Origin: Lachnospiraceae bacterium
GTDB lineage: Bacteria > Bacillota > Clostridia > Lachnospirales > Lachnospiraceae
Assembly (NCBI GenBank): GCA_009774245.1
Contig: VSNM01000003.1
Location: forward strand, 62,001-126,000
Length of the DNA: 64,000 nucleotides
Direction: 5' to 3'
A program made the translations under genes and the position numbers. The notes under the pieces were generated by a model. That model saw nothing but the letters and a program-made list of their open reading frames with translations. It did no database searches and had not been told where the DNA came from. Positions 16,190 to 24,955 of the stretch are shown here, piece after piece (the stretch's first letter is position 1; every line of letters begins with the position of its first letter).

Positions 16190-17767
16190 ATGAAAACAAA
16201 AGTATTAAAGAAATACCCCTTCCAGGTCTTGATGATGACCGTCACGTTTCTGATCACGATGATACTGCCTATCCTGATGAGTTACCTGATAGATAACATT
16301 CTGGGATCAGGAGACATGGACACGCTGATGCGATGGGGTGCGGTCACGTTTGGCGTGTCGGTTGTGGGATTTCTGCTCAAATTTTATTTCTGTGAATATA
16401 CTCCTGTCAAATTAGGCATCAAAAACACATTCCGCCTGCAGAAGAAATCAGCGGCGGATATACTCAGAATGAACCAGTCCCTGTACACACAAAAGGACAA
16501 GGGATATTATTACAATGTTTGTTCCAACAGCTGCGCTTCTTACGGCGACCTGCATGAAGAAATCCATCTGAAAATGGTCAGTTATCTGCTCTATATCTTT
16601 AGTATCCTGGCGGTCATTACCTATGCGGATATCTTTTTCGGCATCTTTTTTCTGGTGTATGGGGCGATTCTTGTCGTGATCTCGCTCAACAGTGCCAAGC
16701 CGCTCTATGCAATGCAGAAAGTGGTTATGCCCACACAGGACAAATATCTCGGAGGCATCCGCAATATCATCGAAAACAAAGCTGGTATCAATGCCATCCA
16801 TACAGAGAAGTATTTTGAGAAAATATATGCAAAATACGTGGGGAATTACGAAAAATTCGTATTAAGATACCGTTTTTTTGAATATTTTTGCAATTATCTG
16901 CCAGATATCATCAACCAGATCTTTGGCGTGGCGTATCTGTTTTTTGCCGCCATTCTTGTATTTCGTGGAAATATCACAACAGGCGTGTTATTGATGGGGT
17001 ATCAGTATCTTGACTATTTCTCCGGTCCGATCTCGGGGGTGTGCGGTATACTGATGCGCTACAGATCAAACAAAGTACATATCGAGCGCGTTGACGAGCT
17101 GACGCTGGACGCGGAGAAACCAAGTGAGCTCGCCGCATACCAGACAGAAGAAACGACAATTTTTACCGCCAATGACTTTGACTTTTACAAAGGCGACCAG
17201 CCGGAGGATTTCCTGTATCACATTCCGCATATGGAAATCAGAAAAAATGGTTTGTACGTGATCAAAGGGGAAAACGGAAGCGGCAAAAGTATGCTGATGA
17301 ACTTGATCCTGGGAAATATCACCCCACAGAACTGCAAAGGGAATTTCAGCGTGTCAAAGGACATTGAGAATAACACGTTTTTGACCTATCCCATTTTTAC
17401 AGTTGACGGAAGCTTTGATGACAATCTATATGAAAAGCCCAAAACAGAACAGTTAATCAAAATGCTGGGGATTGATTTTGAGGATAAGGAGATCGCGAGC
17501 AATCCGATTAACCTAAGCTATGGCCAGCAGCAGAAACTTGCATTGTACAGGGTATTTGCGTCGGATACACCAATATATTTTCTGGATGAACCCCTGTCCA
17601 ATCTCGACGTAGAGACACAGGCAAAGGTCACCGCGTATATCAAAAGTCTGAAAGGCTCCAAAACGATACTGGTCGTAATGCACAGCAGCGAGCTGGATGA
17701 TGCGGCAGACGGCATCATACTGATCAAAGATCATCAGGCGTCTATGACAGCAGCTGGAACAAATTGA
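16190..17767 (+). CDS. ABC exporter half-transporter, second of two
   Basis: A 525-residue protein with N-terminal membrane segments (from residue 10, FQVLMMTVTFLITMILPILM) and a C-terminal ATPase with Walker A GENGSGKS, signature LSYGQQQK and Walker B IYFLDEP. The ATPase is divergent and short of some loops, so it may pair with the first half-transporter as a heterodimer. The ribosome site AAGGAGCC precedes the ATG. A 181-bp gap separates it from the first ABC gene; I see no second precursor in that gap. Confidence 0.85.
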   Translation: MKTKVLKKYPFQVLMMTVTFLITMILPILMSYLIDNILGSGDMDTLMRWGAVTFGVSVVGFLLKFYFCEYTPVKLGIKNTFRLQKKSAADILRMNQSLYTQKDKGYYYNVCSNSCASYGDLHEEIHLKMVSYLLYIFSILAVITYADIFFGIFFLVYGAILVVISLNSAKPLYAMQKVVMPTQDKYLGGIRNIIENKAGINAIHTEKYFEKIYAKYVGNYEKFVLRYRFFEYFCNYLPDIINQIFGVAYLFFAAILVFRGNITTGVLLMGYQYLDYFSGPISGVCGILMRYRSNKVHIERVDELTLDAEKPSELAAYQTEETTIFTANDFDFYKGDQPEDFLYHIPHMEIRKNGLYVIKGENGSGKSMLMNLILGNITPQNCKGNFSVSKDIENNTFLTYPIFTVDGSFDDNLYEKPKTEQLIKMLGIDFEDKEIASNPINLSYGQQQKLALYRVFASDTPIYFLDEPLSNLDVETQAKVTAYIKSLKGSKTILVVMHSSELDDAADGIILIKDHQASMTAAGTN

Positions 17768-17792
17768 GCAGGGGAATTAGCGGCATACTTCC

Positions 17793-17825
17793 ATGTGCAA
17801 AACTCTCGTATATGGTTTTGCACAT
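17793..17825. terminator. Hairpin between the ABC gene and ddh (convergent)
   Basis: ATGTGCAAAAC and GTTTTGCACAT are perfect 11-bp arms around an 11-base loop. They lie between the 3' ends of the second ABC gene and ddh. No long T run follows in either direction, so termination strength is uncertain. Confidence 0.5.
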
Positions 17826-17874
17826 TGAAAGCCTTATCTTTCCCTGCTCTCACGCCTCATTTTCTGAAATCTCT

Positions 17875-18861
17875 CTACAGCATCGAAGCCCTAAGTTCCT
17901 CAGCGCTCTTTGCACTCAGATATGCGGGTGCAATATCAAACACTGTTTTACACCCGTTCTGCCCTTCGTCTGAGAGACGGTGTGCTGCCCTCGCGTATGC
18001 CACGAGCACGCTCGCTGTAAACTCCGGGTTGGAATCAAGCTTTAGGCTGTACTCGATCAGATGCTTATTTTCTTTCTCCCAGCCTGTCACACCGCTTCGC
18101 AGCACAAAGCCGCCGTGCGGAATCCCGCTGTGGTTCGCAAGCAGCTCCGCCTCGCTGATAAAGTGCACTGTCGTGTCATAGTCCGCGAAATAGTTAGGCA
18201 TGGTCTTGATCTCCTCCTCGACTTTCGCCGCGTCTGCGCCCTCCTCAAGCACCACAAAACACTCACGCGTATGTTTCTGCCTCGTCGTCAGCTCCGGGTT
18301 GTCGCCAGAGCGTGCCGCCTGCAGCGCGGACTCGACGGGAATCGTGTACTGCTTTGCATTTTTGACGCCTTGAATCCGACGGATCGCGTCAGAATGCCCC
18401 TGGCTGACGCCCTTCCCCCAAAATGTATAATCTTTTCCCTCCGGCAATATCGCGTTCGCATACAGACGGTTCAGCGAGAACATTCCCGGGTCCCATCCAA
18501 CAGAGATGATACCAATATGTCCTGTCTCCTTCGCGGCTGCATCGACATTGGCAAAGTGCTCAGGGATCTTTGCATGTGTATCAAAGCTGTCAATCACGTT
18601 AAAGTATCTGACGTACTTTGGTGTCTGCACTGGCAAATCAGTGGCACTGCCACCGCAGATGATCATCACGTCGATCTTGTCCTTCCAATCTGCCACATCC
18701 GCTATATTGCAGACCTTAGCCGTATCTGTCAGGCTCGAGACCGTCTCCGGGTTCCTGCGCGTAAACACGGCAACGAGTTCCATGTCCTCATTTTGTCTGA
18801 CCGCGCACTCGACGCCGCGCCCCAGATTGCCATACCCTAAGATTCCTATGCGTGTACTCAT
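17875..18861 (-). CDS. ddh: meso-Diaminopimelate D-dehydrogenase
   Basis: A 328-residue cytoplasmic enzyme that makes meso-diaminopimelate from tetrahydrodipicolinate, ammonia and NADPH in the one-step lysine/peptidoglycan branch. The nucleotide fold starts RIGILGYGNLGRGVECAV. Family segments VAVFTRRNPE, GGSATDLPVQTPKY, NVIDSFDTHAKIPEH and SVGWDPGMFSLNRLY are all present, and the length matches the family. The ATG at 18861 is eight bases after GGGAGG; the upstream in-frame start at 18894 has no ribosome site. It is a single gene, convergent with the exporter and flanked upstream by nested repeats. Confidence 0.95.
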   Translation of the reverse strand: MSTRIGILGYGNLGRGVECAVRQNEDMELVAVFTRRNPETVSSLTDTAKVCNIADVADWKDKIDVMIICGGSATDLPVQTPKYVRYFNVIDSFDTHAKIPEHFANVDAAAKETGHIGIISVGWDPGMFSLNRLYANAILPEGKDYTFWGKGVSQGHSDAIRRIQGVKNAKQYTIPVESALQAARSGDNPELTTRQKHTRECFVVLEEGADAAKVEEEIKTMPNYFADYDTTVHFISEAELLANHSGIPHGGFVLRSGVTGWEKENKHLIEYSLKLDSNPEFTASVLVAYARAAHRLSDEGQNGCKTVFDIAPAYLSAKSAEELRASML

Positions 18862-18907
18862 TTCATTTTTCCTCCCATATTTTACTTTTTTCAACAGATT
18901 CTTTTTC

Positions 18908-19181
18908 TAAGGAACTGTTCAGAAATTACTTGTGACAAGAACGCTGCATAGATTTTCTAATACCGCAGATGGGCAACTAGTACAGCATTGCGCAAATAAC
19001 AGTGAATACAGCACCTGCTATTTGCACCAGTACTGCGTTGTCGTCAGTCAACAATGCCACCGCATTGCCTCCTTCCTCCGCCTTGCCCTGTCACAAATAT
19101 CAGGCACTGTTTTTCACTGTTATTTAGGCAATGCTGTACTAGGCAAGTTATTGTCATGAGTAGTTTGTTAACAGTTCCTAA
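18908..19181. repeat. Palindromic repeat D, copy interrupted by a CTAG element
   Basis: The outer ends TAAGGAACTGTT and AACAGTTCCTTA-type (TAACAGTTCCTAA) are inverted repeats, and the flanking inner arms contain CTTGTGACAA and CAAGTTATTGTCATG. The CTAG element at 18977-19142 sits inside, at its centre. Removing it restores a repeat of about 110 bp. A related uninterrupted repeat is at 36976-37150. Confidence 0.75.
18977..19142. repeat. 166-bp CTAG-bounded palindromic element, arm type C, copy 2 (nested)
   Basis: It starts CTAGTACAGCATTG and ends CAATGCTGTACTAG, with long complementary arms (AATAACAGTGA / TCACTGTTATT). The core is GATGC-type ATGCCACCGCAT, flanked by the same GTTGTCGTCAGTCAAC and CTTCCTTCCTCCGCCTTG-type blocks (first shifted by single changes) as at 7418-7582. 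It is inserted in repeat D, with CTAG at both junctions. Confidence 0.88.
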
Positions 19182-19210
19182 GTTCTTTCGCGCCAGTTCT
19201 TTGTCACATG

Positions 19211-20159
19211 TTATCCCTGCACTGATTTCAGTGCATTGCAGTGCACCACACATTCCTTGCCACAGAACGCGATACCATAGCAGCTCACATACTTATAGCC
19301 GTCATTTCGAAGTTCGACATCATACTTTTTCTCCGCAATCTGTCTTAGCGCCTCGTCCGCCTTTGCCTCCATGTCATCAATGTCCTTTGCAACCTTAAAC
19401 TCTATGACAAATGCTTCCCGGCTTCTGTGGACCGGCCTGACAAAAAGGTCGCTTCGCCCTCTGCCGCCCTCTCTGTTCGAACGAAGTCCGAAGCCCTTGA
19501 TCCCTGTCAGCAGCCCTGTGACCATTCCATGGTAATAGTATTCGTTCTGATCCATGTAACTGATTGTCTCCTCAAAGATATCATTGATCTGCTCTTCCAA
19601 TGCGGCACAGTCCTTGTTGACGAACACAGTGTAAAGCGGTGCCATGTCCCTTCCCTTGATCTTCTCGCGGAACCAGTTCTGCACTTTTTCCTCAAAAATG
19701 TACTGTACTTCCCTATTGGGGATGGTAAGCTCAGCATAGATGGCAGAACCCTCCATCCACTCACTTATCTTGCGAAAATACCCTGTGAAAAGCATAAAAT
19801 TCCACAGATTATCACTGCTGTCATAGATCTCACCATAAGTAATGTCCTCGTGAATCTGCACGCGGATACTGCCCCATGTGTGCCAGGCAGTTCTCCCCGG
19901 CCTCCATGATTTTCAGCCCCGCAAAGATCTGTGACCAGTCCCGTTTATTCCCGTGGGCATCCCTGTCATCCTCAAAGAAATATTTGAACATACTCATGTT
20001 CAGCATCTTGCCAAACCGACGCGGACGCGTGAAGAGCGTAACCTTTGCTTTATGCTCCAACAAATCCCTGATCATAGGAGTCTTGTCAACATAGTAATAT
20101 TCCTGCTCGATCATTTCCGCGAAATCACTGATACCTATCGGTAATGGTCTATATCTCAT
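19211..20159 (-). pseudogene. Decayed AAA-ATPase-like / PDDEXK_9 gene
   Basis: The N-terminal part (20159 to about 19862) reads LPIGISDFAEMI, YYVDKTPMIRDLL and the nucleotide-binding start TRPRRFGKMLNMSMF, where the usual GKS is GKM. The frame then breaks at HMGQYP. The C-terminal part (from about 19861 in another frame) has YGEIYDSSDNLWNFMLFTGYF and the nuclease core GRSDLFVRP, FVIEFKVAK. About 200 residues in the middle are missing compared with full-length relatives, plus a frameshift, so the gene is a remnant. The ATG overlaps the end of the GNAT gene. Confidence 0.85.
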
Positions 20160-20706
20160 ATCCGCCCCACTCCCTGCTTAACAGCCGGTATTCCAGCCGC
20201 GTTTTCATTTTTCCATCGTGCCATTCATAATCAATATGTTCCGCTTCCTTGATCAGGCCGCATTTCTGCATAACTCTCTCAGAACCAATATTTTCAGCCA
20301 GACATCCCGTCGTTACCCTGTATACGTTATTTTCAGCAAAGGCAAACGCCAAAACCCTTTGAAATGCTTCCGTCGTATAACCCTTTCCCCAGAACTTTGG
20401 ATAAATGAAATACCCCGCACCGACTATTTTTCCGGCGGGAGTCTCATCTGTTACCGTATACCCGACGCTTCCAACCTGCTCATGTGTATCTTTTAATTCG
20501 ATATGCAAAAAATAAAACTTCCGATTCGGTTGAGACAGATCCTCCAGAACCTTATGGAAATCTTCATGAGCTTCTTCTTTTGTGTGCAACTGTATATCTT
20601 GTAGGTAATACATCGTTTTGAGATCAGATTTCAACCGATAATATTCGTCAAAATCATCTGCGCAGTAATCCCGCAAAATCAATCGTTTTGTTTCCAGATA
20701 CATCAT
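20149..20706 (-). CDS. GNAT-family N-acetyltransferase (RimJ/RimL type)
   Basis: A 185-residue acetyl-CoA-dependent acyltransferase of the type acting on protein N-termini or small amines. Visible features are the N-terminal LETKRLILRDYCADDFDEYY, the central YFIYPKFWGKGYTTEA (acetyl-CoA pyrophosphate loop, GKGYTTEA) and the late GSERVMQKCGLIKEAE. It starts at ATGATG, overlapping the HAD stop region, and ends over the start of the decayed AAA gene, so it lies in a HAD-GNAT transcription unit. The substrate is not predictable. Confidence 0.88.
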   Translation of the reverse strand: MMYLETKRLILRDYCADDFDEYYRLKSDLKTMYYLQDIQLHTKEEAHEDFHKVLEDLSQPNRKFYFLHIELKDTHEQVGSVGYTVTDETPAGKIVGAGYFIYPKFWGKGYTTEAFQRVLAFAFAENNVYRVTTGCLAENIGSERVMQKCGLIKEAEHIDYEWHDGKMKTRLEYRLLSREWGGYEI

Positions 20707-20709
20707 TCA

Positions 20710-21396
20710 TCAAGAACCTCTCGCTATTTTTTCCATGAGTTCCGGCAGTTTCGAGAATGCCTCGAGTCTATAGTCCGGCGCCTGGGCTTCGCCAAATCCG
20801 TATTCCGCATAGATGAATGGGATGCCCGCGACGCGCGCGGACTCCTCGTCGCCCGCCGTGTCGCCTACATATACTGCCCTTGTCACCTGGTTGCGCTCCA
20901 TGATGAGCTTGTTGTTCTCGCCCTTTGGAAGCAGGTTGTTGCCCCAGCACTCGATATCATCAAAGCATTTCGCAAGCTTATGCGCCTTGATAAAACTCTC
21001 GATATACCCCTGCTGGCAGTTGCTCACCACAAAGAGTTTGTACTTTTTTTTCAGTTCCATCAAAGTTTCTTCGAGTGCAGGATAAAGGATTCCGCCATGT
21101 TCTGACAGGTAGGCATTCTCAACCTCACAGCACTCGTCCATCAGCGCCTGCTGCTGTTCTGGTGTCGAACCCGGAAACAGCTTCGCCGCGATGTCGGTCA
21201 TGGGCAGTCCCAGACAGCCTTCAAGCTCCTCGAAGGTAATCGGCTCTTTTCTGTATTCGGAATGGTTTGCCACCACCTGGTTCCATGTCTGGTGTATCCC
21301 GTCAAGCGCGTTCCACATGGTTCCGTCCAGGTCAAATATGATCGCTTCTATTTTATTCTCTTTTTTATTCTCTTTTTCACTCTCTTTATTGGCCAT
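20710..21396 (-). CDS. HAD-superfamily hydrolase (phosphoglycolate phosphatase-like)
   Basis: A 228-residue phosphatase-type protein. Motif I is IIFDLDGTMW (about residue 20), motif II FVVSNCQQGY, and motif IV VYVGDTAGDEESA near 170, with a helical cap domain between. An N-terminal run of Lys/Glu (SEKENKKENK) precedes the fold and is unusual. The ATG at 21396 is chosen because AGGAGTGAT lies just upstream; a longer frame exists to 21435. It lies 112 bp downstream of metG and 3 bp upstream of the GNAT gene. Confidence 0.88.
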   Translation of the reverse strand: MANKESEKENKKENKIEAIIFDLDGTMWNALDGIHQTWNQVVANHSEYRKEPITFEELEGCLGLPMTDIAAKLFPGSTPEQQQALMDECCEVENAYLSEHGGILYPALEETLMELKKKYKLFVVSNCQQGYIESFIKAHKLAKCFDDIECWGNNLLPKGENNKLIMERNQVTRAVYVGDTAGDEESARVAGIPFIYAEYGFGEAQAPDYRLEAFSKLPELMEKIARGS

Positions 21397-21507
21397 ATCA
21401 CTCCTCATTTCTGTACGCAAATTTATGCCTTGCATAAATTTGCCCAGTGGAATTTAGTTATTCTTGGTCAGTGTCCTTTACTGACTTAGAATCACTTTCC
21501 ACTGTAT

Positions 21508-23484
21508 TCACATAATCTCCGCCCCTGACGGCATCGCCTTCTCTGGCGTCATCAGCGCAAGGTTTCCGTCCGCGTCCTCGGCACACAGAAGCATGCCTTC
21601 TGACAATACGCCTGCAAGCTTTGCCGGTTTCAGGTTCACAAGCACCATCACCTTCTTGCCCACCATCTCCTCGGGGCTGTAAAATGCCTTGATGCCGGAT
21701 ACGATTTGTTTCACCTGTGAGCCAATCTTTACCTGGCTGCACAGCAGTTTCTTTGACTTCGGCACCGCCTCACAGGACAGAATCTCTCCCACCTGGAACT
21801 GCATCTTTGTAAAGTCCTCGTATGTGATCTCTGCCTTGGGCTCGATATCAATCCCGTTTGTGACACCTGTGTCATTTTCCGTTGCGGCACCCACCTCCGC
21901 CATCTGACGGTTGGCAAGCTCTTCCACCTTCGCATCGATTTCTTTGGGATCAAGACGCGCAAAGAGGATTTCCGGCGCATCTGTCACTTTTGTCCCGGAC
22001 GCATAGACGCCAAAAGTCTTTGTCGACTCAAAGTCGCGGACATCACTGTTCAACTGCCGCATAATGCGCTGCGCTGTCTCCGGCATAAACGGCTCGAGCA
22101 GCCCCGCGCCGATCGAAATTCCTTCTACAAGATTGTACAGAACGGTCGCGAGCCTGTCCTTTTTCGCCTCGTCCTTTGCAAGTACCCACGGCTCCGTCTC
22201 GTCGATATATTTGTTGCAACGCTTGAACAGGTTAAAGATCTCTGTCAGCGCATCGGCAACGCGAAGCTCCGCCATCTTCGCCTCAACCTTCTCATAGGTT
22301 CCTGTGGCGACTGCCTTCAAGTCCGCGTCGACTGCCTCCTCCGCGCCTTTGTCCTCCACCACGCCGCCAAAATATTTGTTGCTCATGGAGATCGTTCTGT
22401 TCACAAGATTTCCAAGCGTGTTTGCCAGGTCGGAGTTCAGCCGCTCCACCATCAGATCCCATGTGATCGAGCCGTCATTTTCAAACGGCATCTCATGCAG
22501 CACAAAGTAGCGCACCGCGTCCACGCCAAACAGCTTCACAAGGTCATCCGCGTACATGATATTTCCCTTGGACTTGCTCATCTTGTCGTTGTTCTGCAGC
22601 AGCCACGGATGACCAAACACCTGGTGCGGAAGCTCCTCGCCAAGTGCCATCAGGAAAATCGGCCAATAGATCGTATGAAAGCGGATAATGTCTTTTCCGA
22701 TCAGATGCAGATCAGCAGGCCACAGCTTCTTGTACTGCTCCGTGCTGTTTCCGTCCGCGTCGTAGCCGATACCTGTGATATAGTTCGTGAGCGCGTCAAG
22801 CCACACATAGATGACGTGTCTGTCATCAAAGTCAACGGGTATCCCCCATTGAAACGATGTGCGCGACACACACAAATCCTGCAGTCCCGGGAGCAGGAAG
22901 TTGTTCATCATCTCGTTCTTGCGCGATACGGGCTGGATAAACTCCGGGTGCTTATTGATGTGGTCGATCAGCCTGTCCGCGTACTTGCTCATCTTGAAGA
23001 AATACGCCTCCTCCTTCGCCGGTTTTACCTCGCGCCCGCAGTCTGGGCACTTGCCGTCCTTGAGCTGCGATTCTGTCCAGAAGGATTCGCAGGGCGTACA
23101 GTACATTCCCTCATAAGCCCCTTTATAGATATCCCCCTGGTCATACAGGCGTTTGAAGATCTTCTGCACCTGTCTCTCGTGATCACTGTCCGTCGTGCGG
23201 ATAAATTTGTCGTAAGCAATGTTGAGCATGTCGCAAAGTCCGCGGATTGTTCCCGCCACATTGTCCACGAACTCCTTGGGCGTCACTCCTGCCTCCGCCG
23301 CCTTGAGTTCGATCTTCTGCCCGTGCTCGTCCGTGCCTGTCTGGAAAAAGACATCGTAACCGTCCTTCCTCTTGTAGCGCGCGATGCTGTCCGCCAGCAC
23401 GATCTCATAGTTATTTCCGATATGCGGCTTGCCAGAAGTGTATGCAATCGCCGTCGTGATATAATATTTGCCTTTATTCTGCAT
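21508..23484 (-). CDS. metG: Methionyl-tRNA synthetase with C-terminal tRNA-binding domain
   Basis: A class I synthetase of about 658 residues that charges both initiator and elongator tRNA-Met. The HIGH-equivalent is SGKPHIGNNYE near residue 15, the zinc knuckle is CTPCESFWTESQLKDGKCPDC-like (two CxxC pairs near 125-145), and the KMSKS motif is KMSKSKGN near 300. The C-terminal 105 residues form an EMAP/tRBD domain (FQVGEILSCEAVPKSKKLL to LVNLKPAKL). ATGs at 23493 and 23484 are both possible; the latter is better spaced from AAAGGTG. No T-box was seen upstream. Confidence 0.96.
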   Translation of the reverse strand: MQNKGKYYITTAIAYTSGKPHIGNNYEIVLADSIARYKRKDGYDVFFQTGTDEHGQKIELKAAEAGVTPKEFVDNVAGTIRGLCDMLNIAYDKFIRTTDSDHERQVQKIFKRLYDQGDIYKGAYEGMYCTPCESFWTESQLKDGKCPDCGREVKPAKEEAYFFKMSKYADRLIDHINKHPEFIQPVSRKNEMMNNFLLPGLQDLCVSRTSFQWGIPVDFDDRHVIYVWLDALTNYITGIGYDADGNSTEQYKKLWPADLHLIGKDIIRFHTIYWPIFLMALGEELPHQVFGHPWLLQNNDKMSKSKGNIMYADDLVKLFGVDAVRYFVLHEMPFENDGSITWDLMVERLNSDLANTLGNLVNRTISMSNKYFGGVVEDKGAEEAVDADLKAVATGTYEKVEAKMAELRVADALTEIFNLFKRCNKYIDETEPWVLAKDEAKKDRLATVLYNLVEGISIGAGLLEPFMPETAQRIMRQLNSDVRDFESTKTFGVYASGTKVTDAPEILFARLDPKEIDAKVEELANRQMAEVGAATENDTGVTNGIDIEPKAEITYEDFTKMQFQVGEILSCEAVPKSKKLLCSQVKIGSQVKQIVSGIKAFYSPEEMVGKKVMVLVNLKPAKLAGVLSEGMLLCAEDADGNLALMTPEKAMPSGAEIM

Positions 23485-23566
23485 GATCTCCATCACCTTT
23501 CCTTATCAATAATCTTAATCGAATAGGGAAGAACCATCTTACCCTACTCGCTGCGCCGGGCACCCG

Positions 23567-23619
23567 TCAGCCAACCGATTTATCGGTTTGATGACATATT
23601 TCCTCTGGGTGCCCGTGTG
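23567..23619. other. Structured hairpin upstream of metG
   Basis: GGGCACCC and GGGTGCCC form the outer stem, and ACCGAT / ATCGGT form an inner stem. It lies in the 229-bp gap between metG (leftward) and the next gene. It is not a T-box, since the conserved T-box core is absent. It may be the terminator of the FMN-reductase gene that reads toward metG, or another small repeat. Confidence 0.45.
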
Positions 23620-23713
23620 CATAATAAACCCAATTATTTATAATTTAACATACTCGGTGGGCTTTGTAAATCCCCAGAGCGCATTTACAGCTACACTGGT
23701 CAGTGTTTTCCCT

Positions 23714-24376
23714 TCAGCTCCTTTTTGGAATTTCTCCCAGGTCTCTGCTTCTGCCACCGTTGGCTTTGATCATCTGCCGCCAGCCCATCTGAGCCGCCAT
23801 CTTATATAAGAATCTTGGAAAGGCAATGGAAACGTAATTGTTCTCCTGCGCCTCGCGCCGCAGGATTTTGCCTGCCATCGCACGGAGGGCTTTTTCGATG
23901 GGTGCTTTGGGGCCATGTCCATTTTCCGCCGATGGCATCTGTGCCAAAGCGCCCCCGCCGCCGATACCGATGCCGCCTCCCCATGTAAGCCCGGTCTTTG
24001 CAGACCAGTTTTGTAGAATGTCGAGTGCAAATTCCGCCTGAATGCCCTCGTAAAAACCACAGTTTACAATACCGTGGATTCGTATAGGGCAATCTGTCCA
24101 ATCACATGTCTCCAATTGGACGAGGCATGACAAAAGGTGCGCGGGGATACCGTCTACATACAGTGGGCACACAATTACCCAGGTATCGCTATCGTGCAGC
24201 ATCTTAAGCGCCTCTGTTGAAACAACCGTATTATGCATGTCGATTTCCAGTATCTCGTTTTTTTCAGCAGGAGAATTTTGCGTGTGAGCTGTCAGGATTC
24301 TTTTTAAATCTGCTAACAGAATCTTGCTGGCGCTGTTGTTTACTTTGGGGCTGCCATTAATCAGTGCGATTTTCAT
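23714..24376 (-). CDS. NADPH-dependent FMN reductase-like flavoprotein
   Basis: A 220-residue flavodoxin-fold protein. The N-terminal LINGSPKVNNSASKIL is the phosphate-binding loop for FMN, and VCPLYVDGIPAHLLSCL is the second flavin-contact strand of the FMN_red family. The Gly-rich segment WGGGIGIGGGGAL near 130 is distinctive. It overlaps the stop of the upstream flavoprotein gene by 4 bp, so the two form a unit, perhaps a two-component reductase. The electron acceptor is unknown. Confidence 0.8.
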   Translation of the reverse strand: MKIALINGSPKVNNSASKILLADLKRILTAHTQNSPAEKNEILEIDMHNTVVSTEALKMLHDSDTWVIVCPLYVDGIPAHLLSCLVQLETCDWTDCPIRIHGIVNCGFYEGIQAEFALDILQNWSAKTGLTWGGGIGIGGGGALAQMPSAENGHGPKAPIEKALRAMAGKILRREAQENNYVSIAFPRFLYKMAAQMGWRQMIKANGGRSRDLGEIPKRS

Positions 24377-24861
24377 AAGATCATATTCTCCAGTTCCTCT
24401 GTTGTCTTATAGAAACAGATATTTTTAACCTTTCCATCATAGTTGTCTGCATTTGCGGCTATGATGTTTCGAGCAGTTGCTTTCTCAGACTCTGTGATGT
24501 GCTCCCCGTAAAAATATGCGGATATTGTAATGATATTTTTGTATCTGCGTTTGTGGTGCATCTCGCCTTTGCGGAGCGCGAAATCGGGGTGGATGTAGGA
24601 GATTGCCCGATCCTGTACAGTTTTTACAAATGGGCTTACACTGCCGTAGCAGCACTGGCTGACTAAAATGAGTTCCGTGCATTTGCCCATGTCGACTCCT
24701 GTGCCTTCATAACCATCGTGAATGACGCATTTTCCAGGCGTTTTCACCCAGCAGCCAAAGCAGCCGACGCAGTGGTGAATGGTTCCCTGCGGCATGATTA
24801 CCCTATAGTCTCCGCCGACAGGAATCTTAAAGTGTTCAATGTCTGTGATAATTAATTTCAT
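24373..24861 (-). CDS. Flavodoxin-family protein with CxxCxxC-like motif
   Basis: A 162-residue protein related to NAD(P)H-dependent FMN reductases. The phosphate-loop region is shortened, and a Cys-rich loop HHCVGCFGCWVKTPGKC follows near residue 30, as in several clostridial iron-sulfur or multimeric flavodoxin relatives. ELILVSQCCYGSVSPFVKTV matches the next flavin-contact strand. The ATG at 24861 follows GGAGGAAAC. It overlaps the FMN reductase-like gene at 24373-24376, implying coupled translation. Confidence 0.78.
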   Translation of the reverse strand: MKLIITDIEHFKIPVGGDYRVIMPQGTIHHCVGCFGCWVKTPGKCVIHDGYEGTGVDMGKCTELILVSQCCYGSVSPFVKTVQDRAISYIHPDFALRKGEMHHKRRYKNIITISAYFYGEHITESEKATARNIIAANADNYDGKVKNICFYKTTEELENMIL

Positions 24862-24955
24862 TGTGTTTCCTCCGTATCTCACAGTAGGATATCATAGATG
24901 CACGTACATGTCATTAAAATCAGATTAATTTTAAATGAAATCTGGACTGTCTATT

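Noticed and set aside
18061..18840. 259-codon plus-strand frame opposite ddh
   Set aside because: Antisense shadow of ddh; composition is not protein-like.
22495..23526. 343-codon open frame on the plus strand opposite metG
   Set aside because: It is the antisense shadow of a highly conserved synthetase with biased codons; no ribosome site and no protein-like pattern.
23500..23712. T-box leader for metG
   Set aside because: The conserved T-box core and following antiterminator are absent; only a GGGCACCC hairpin is seen.
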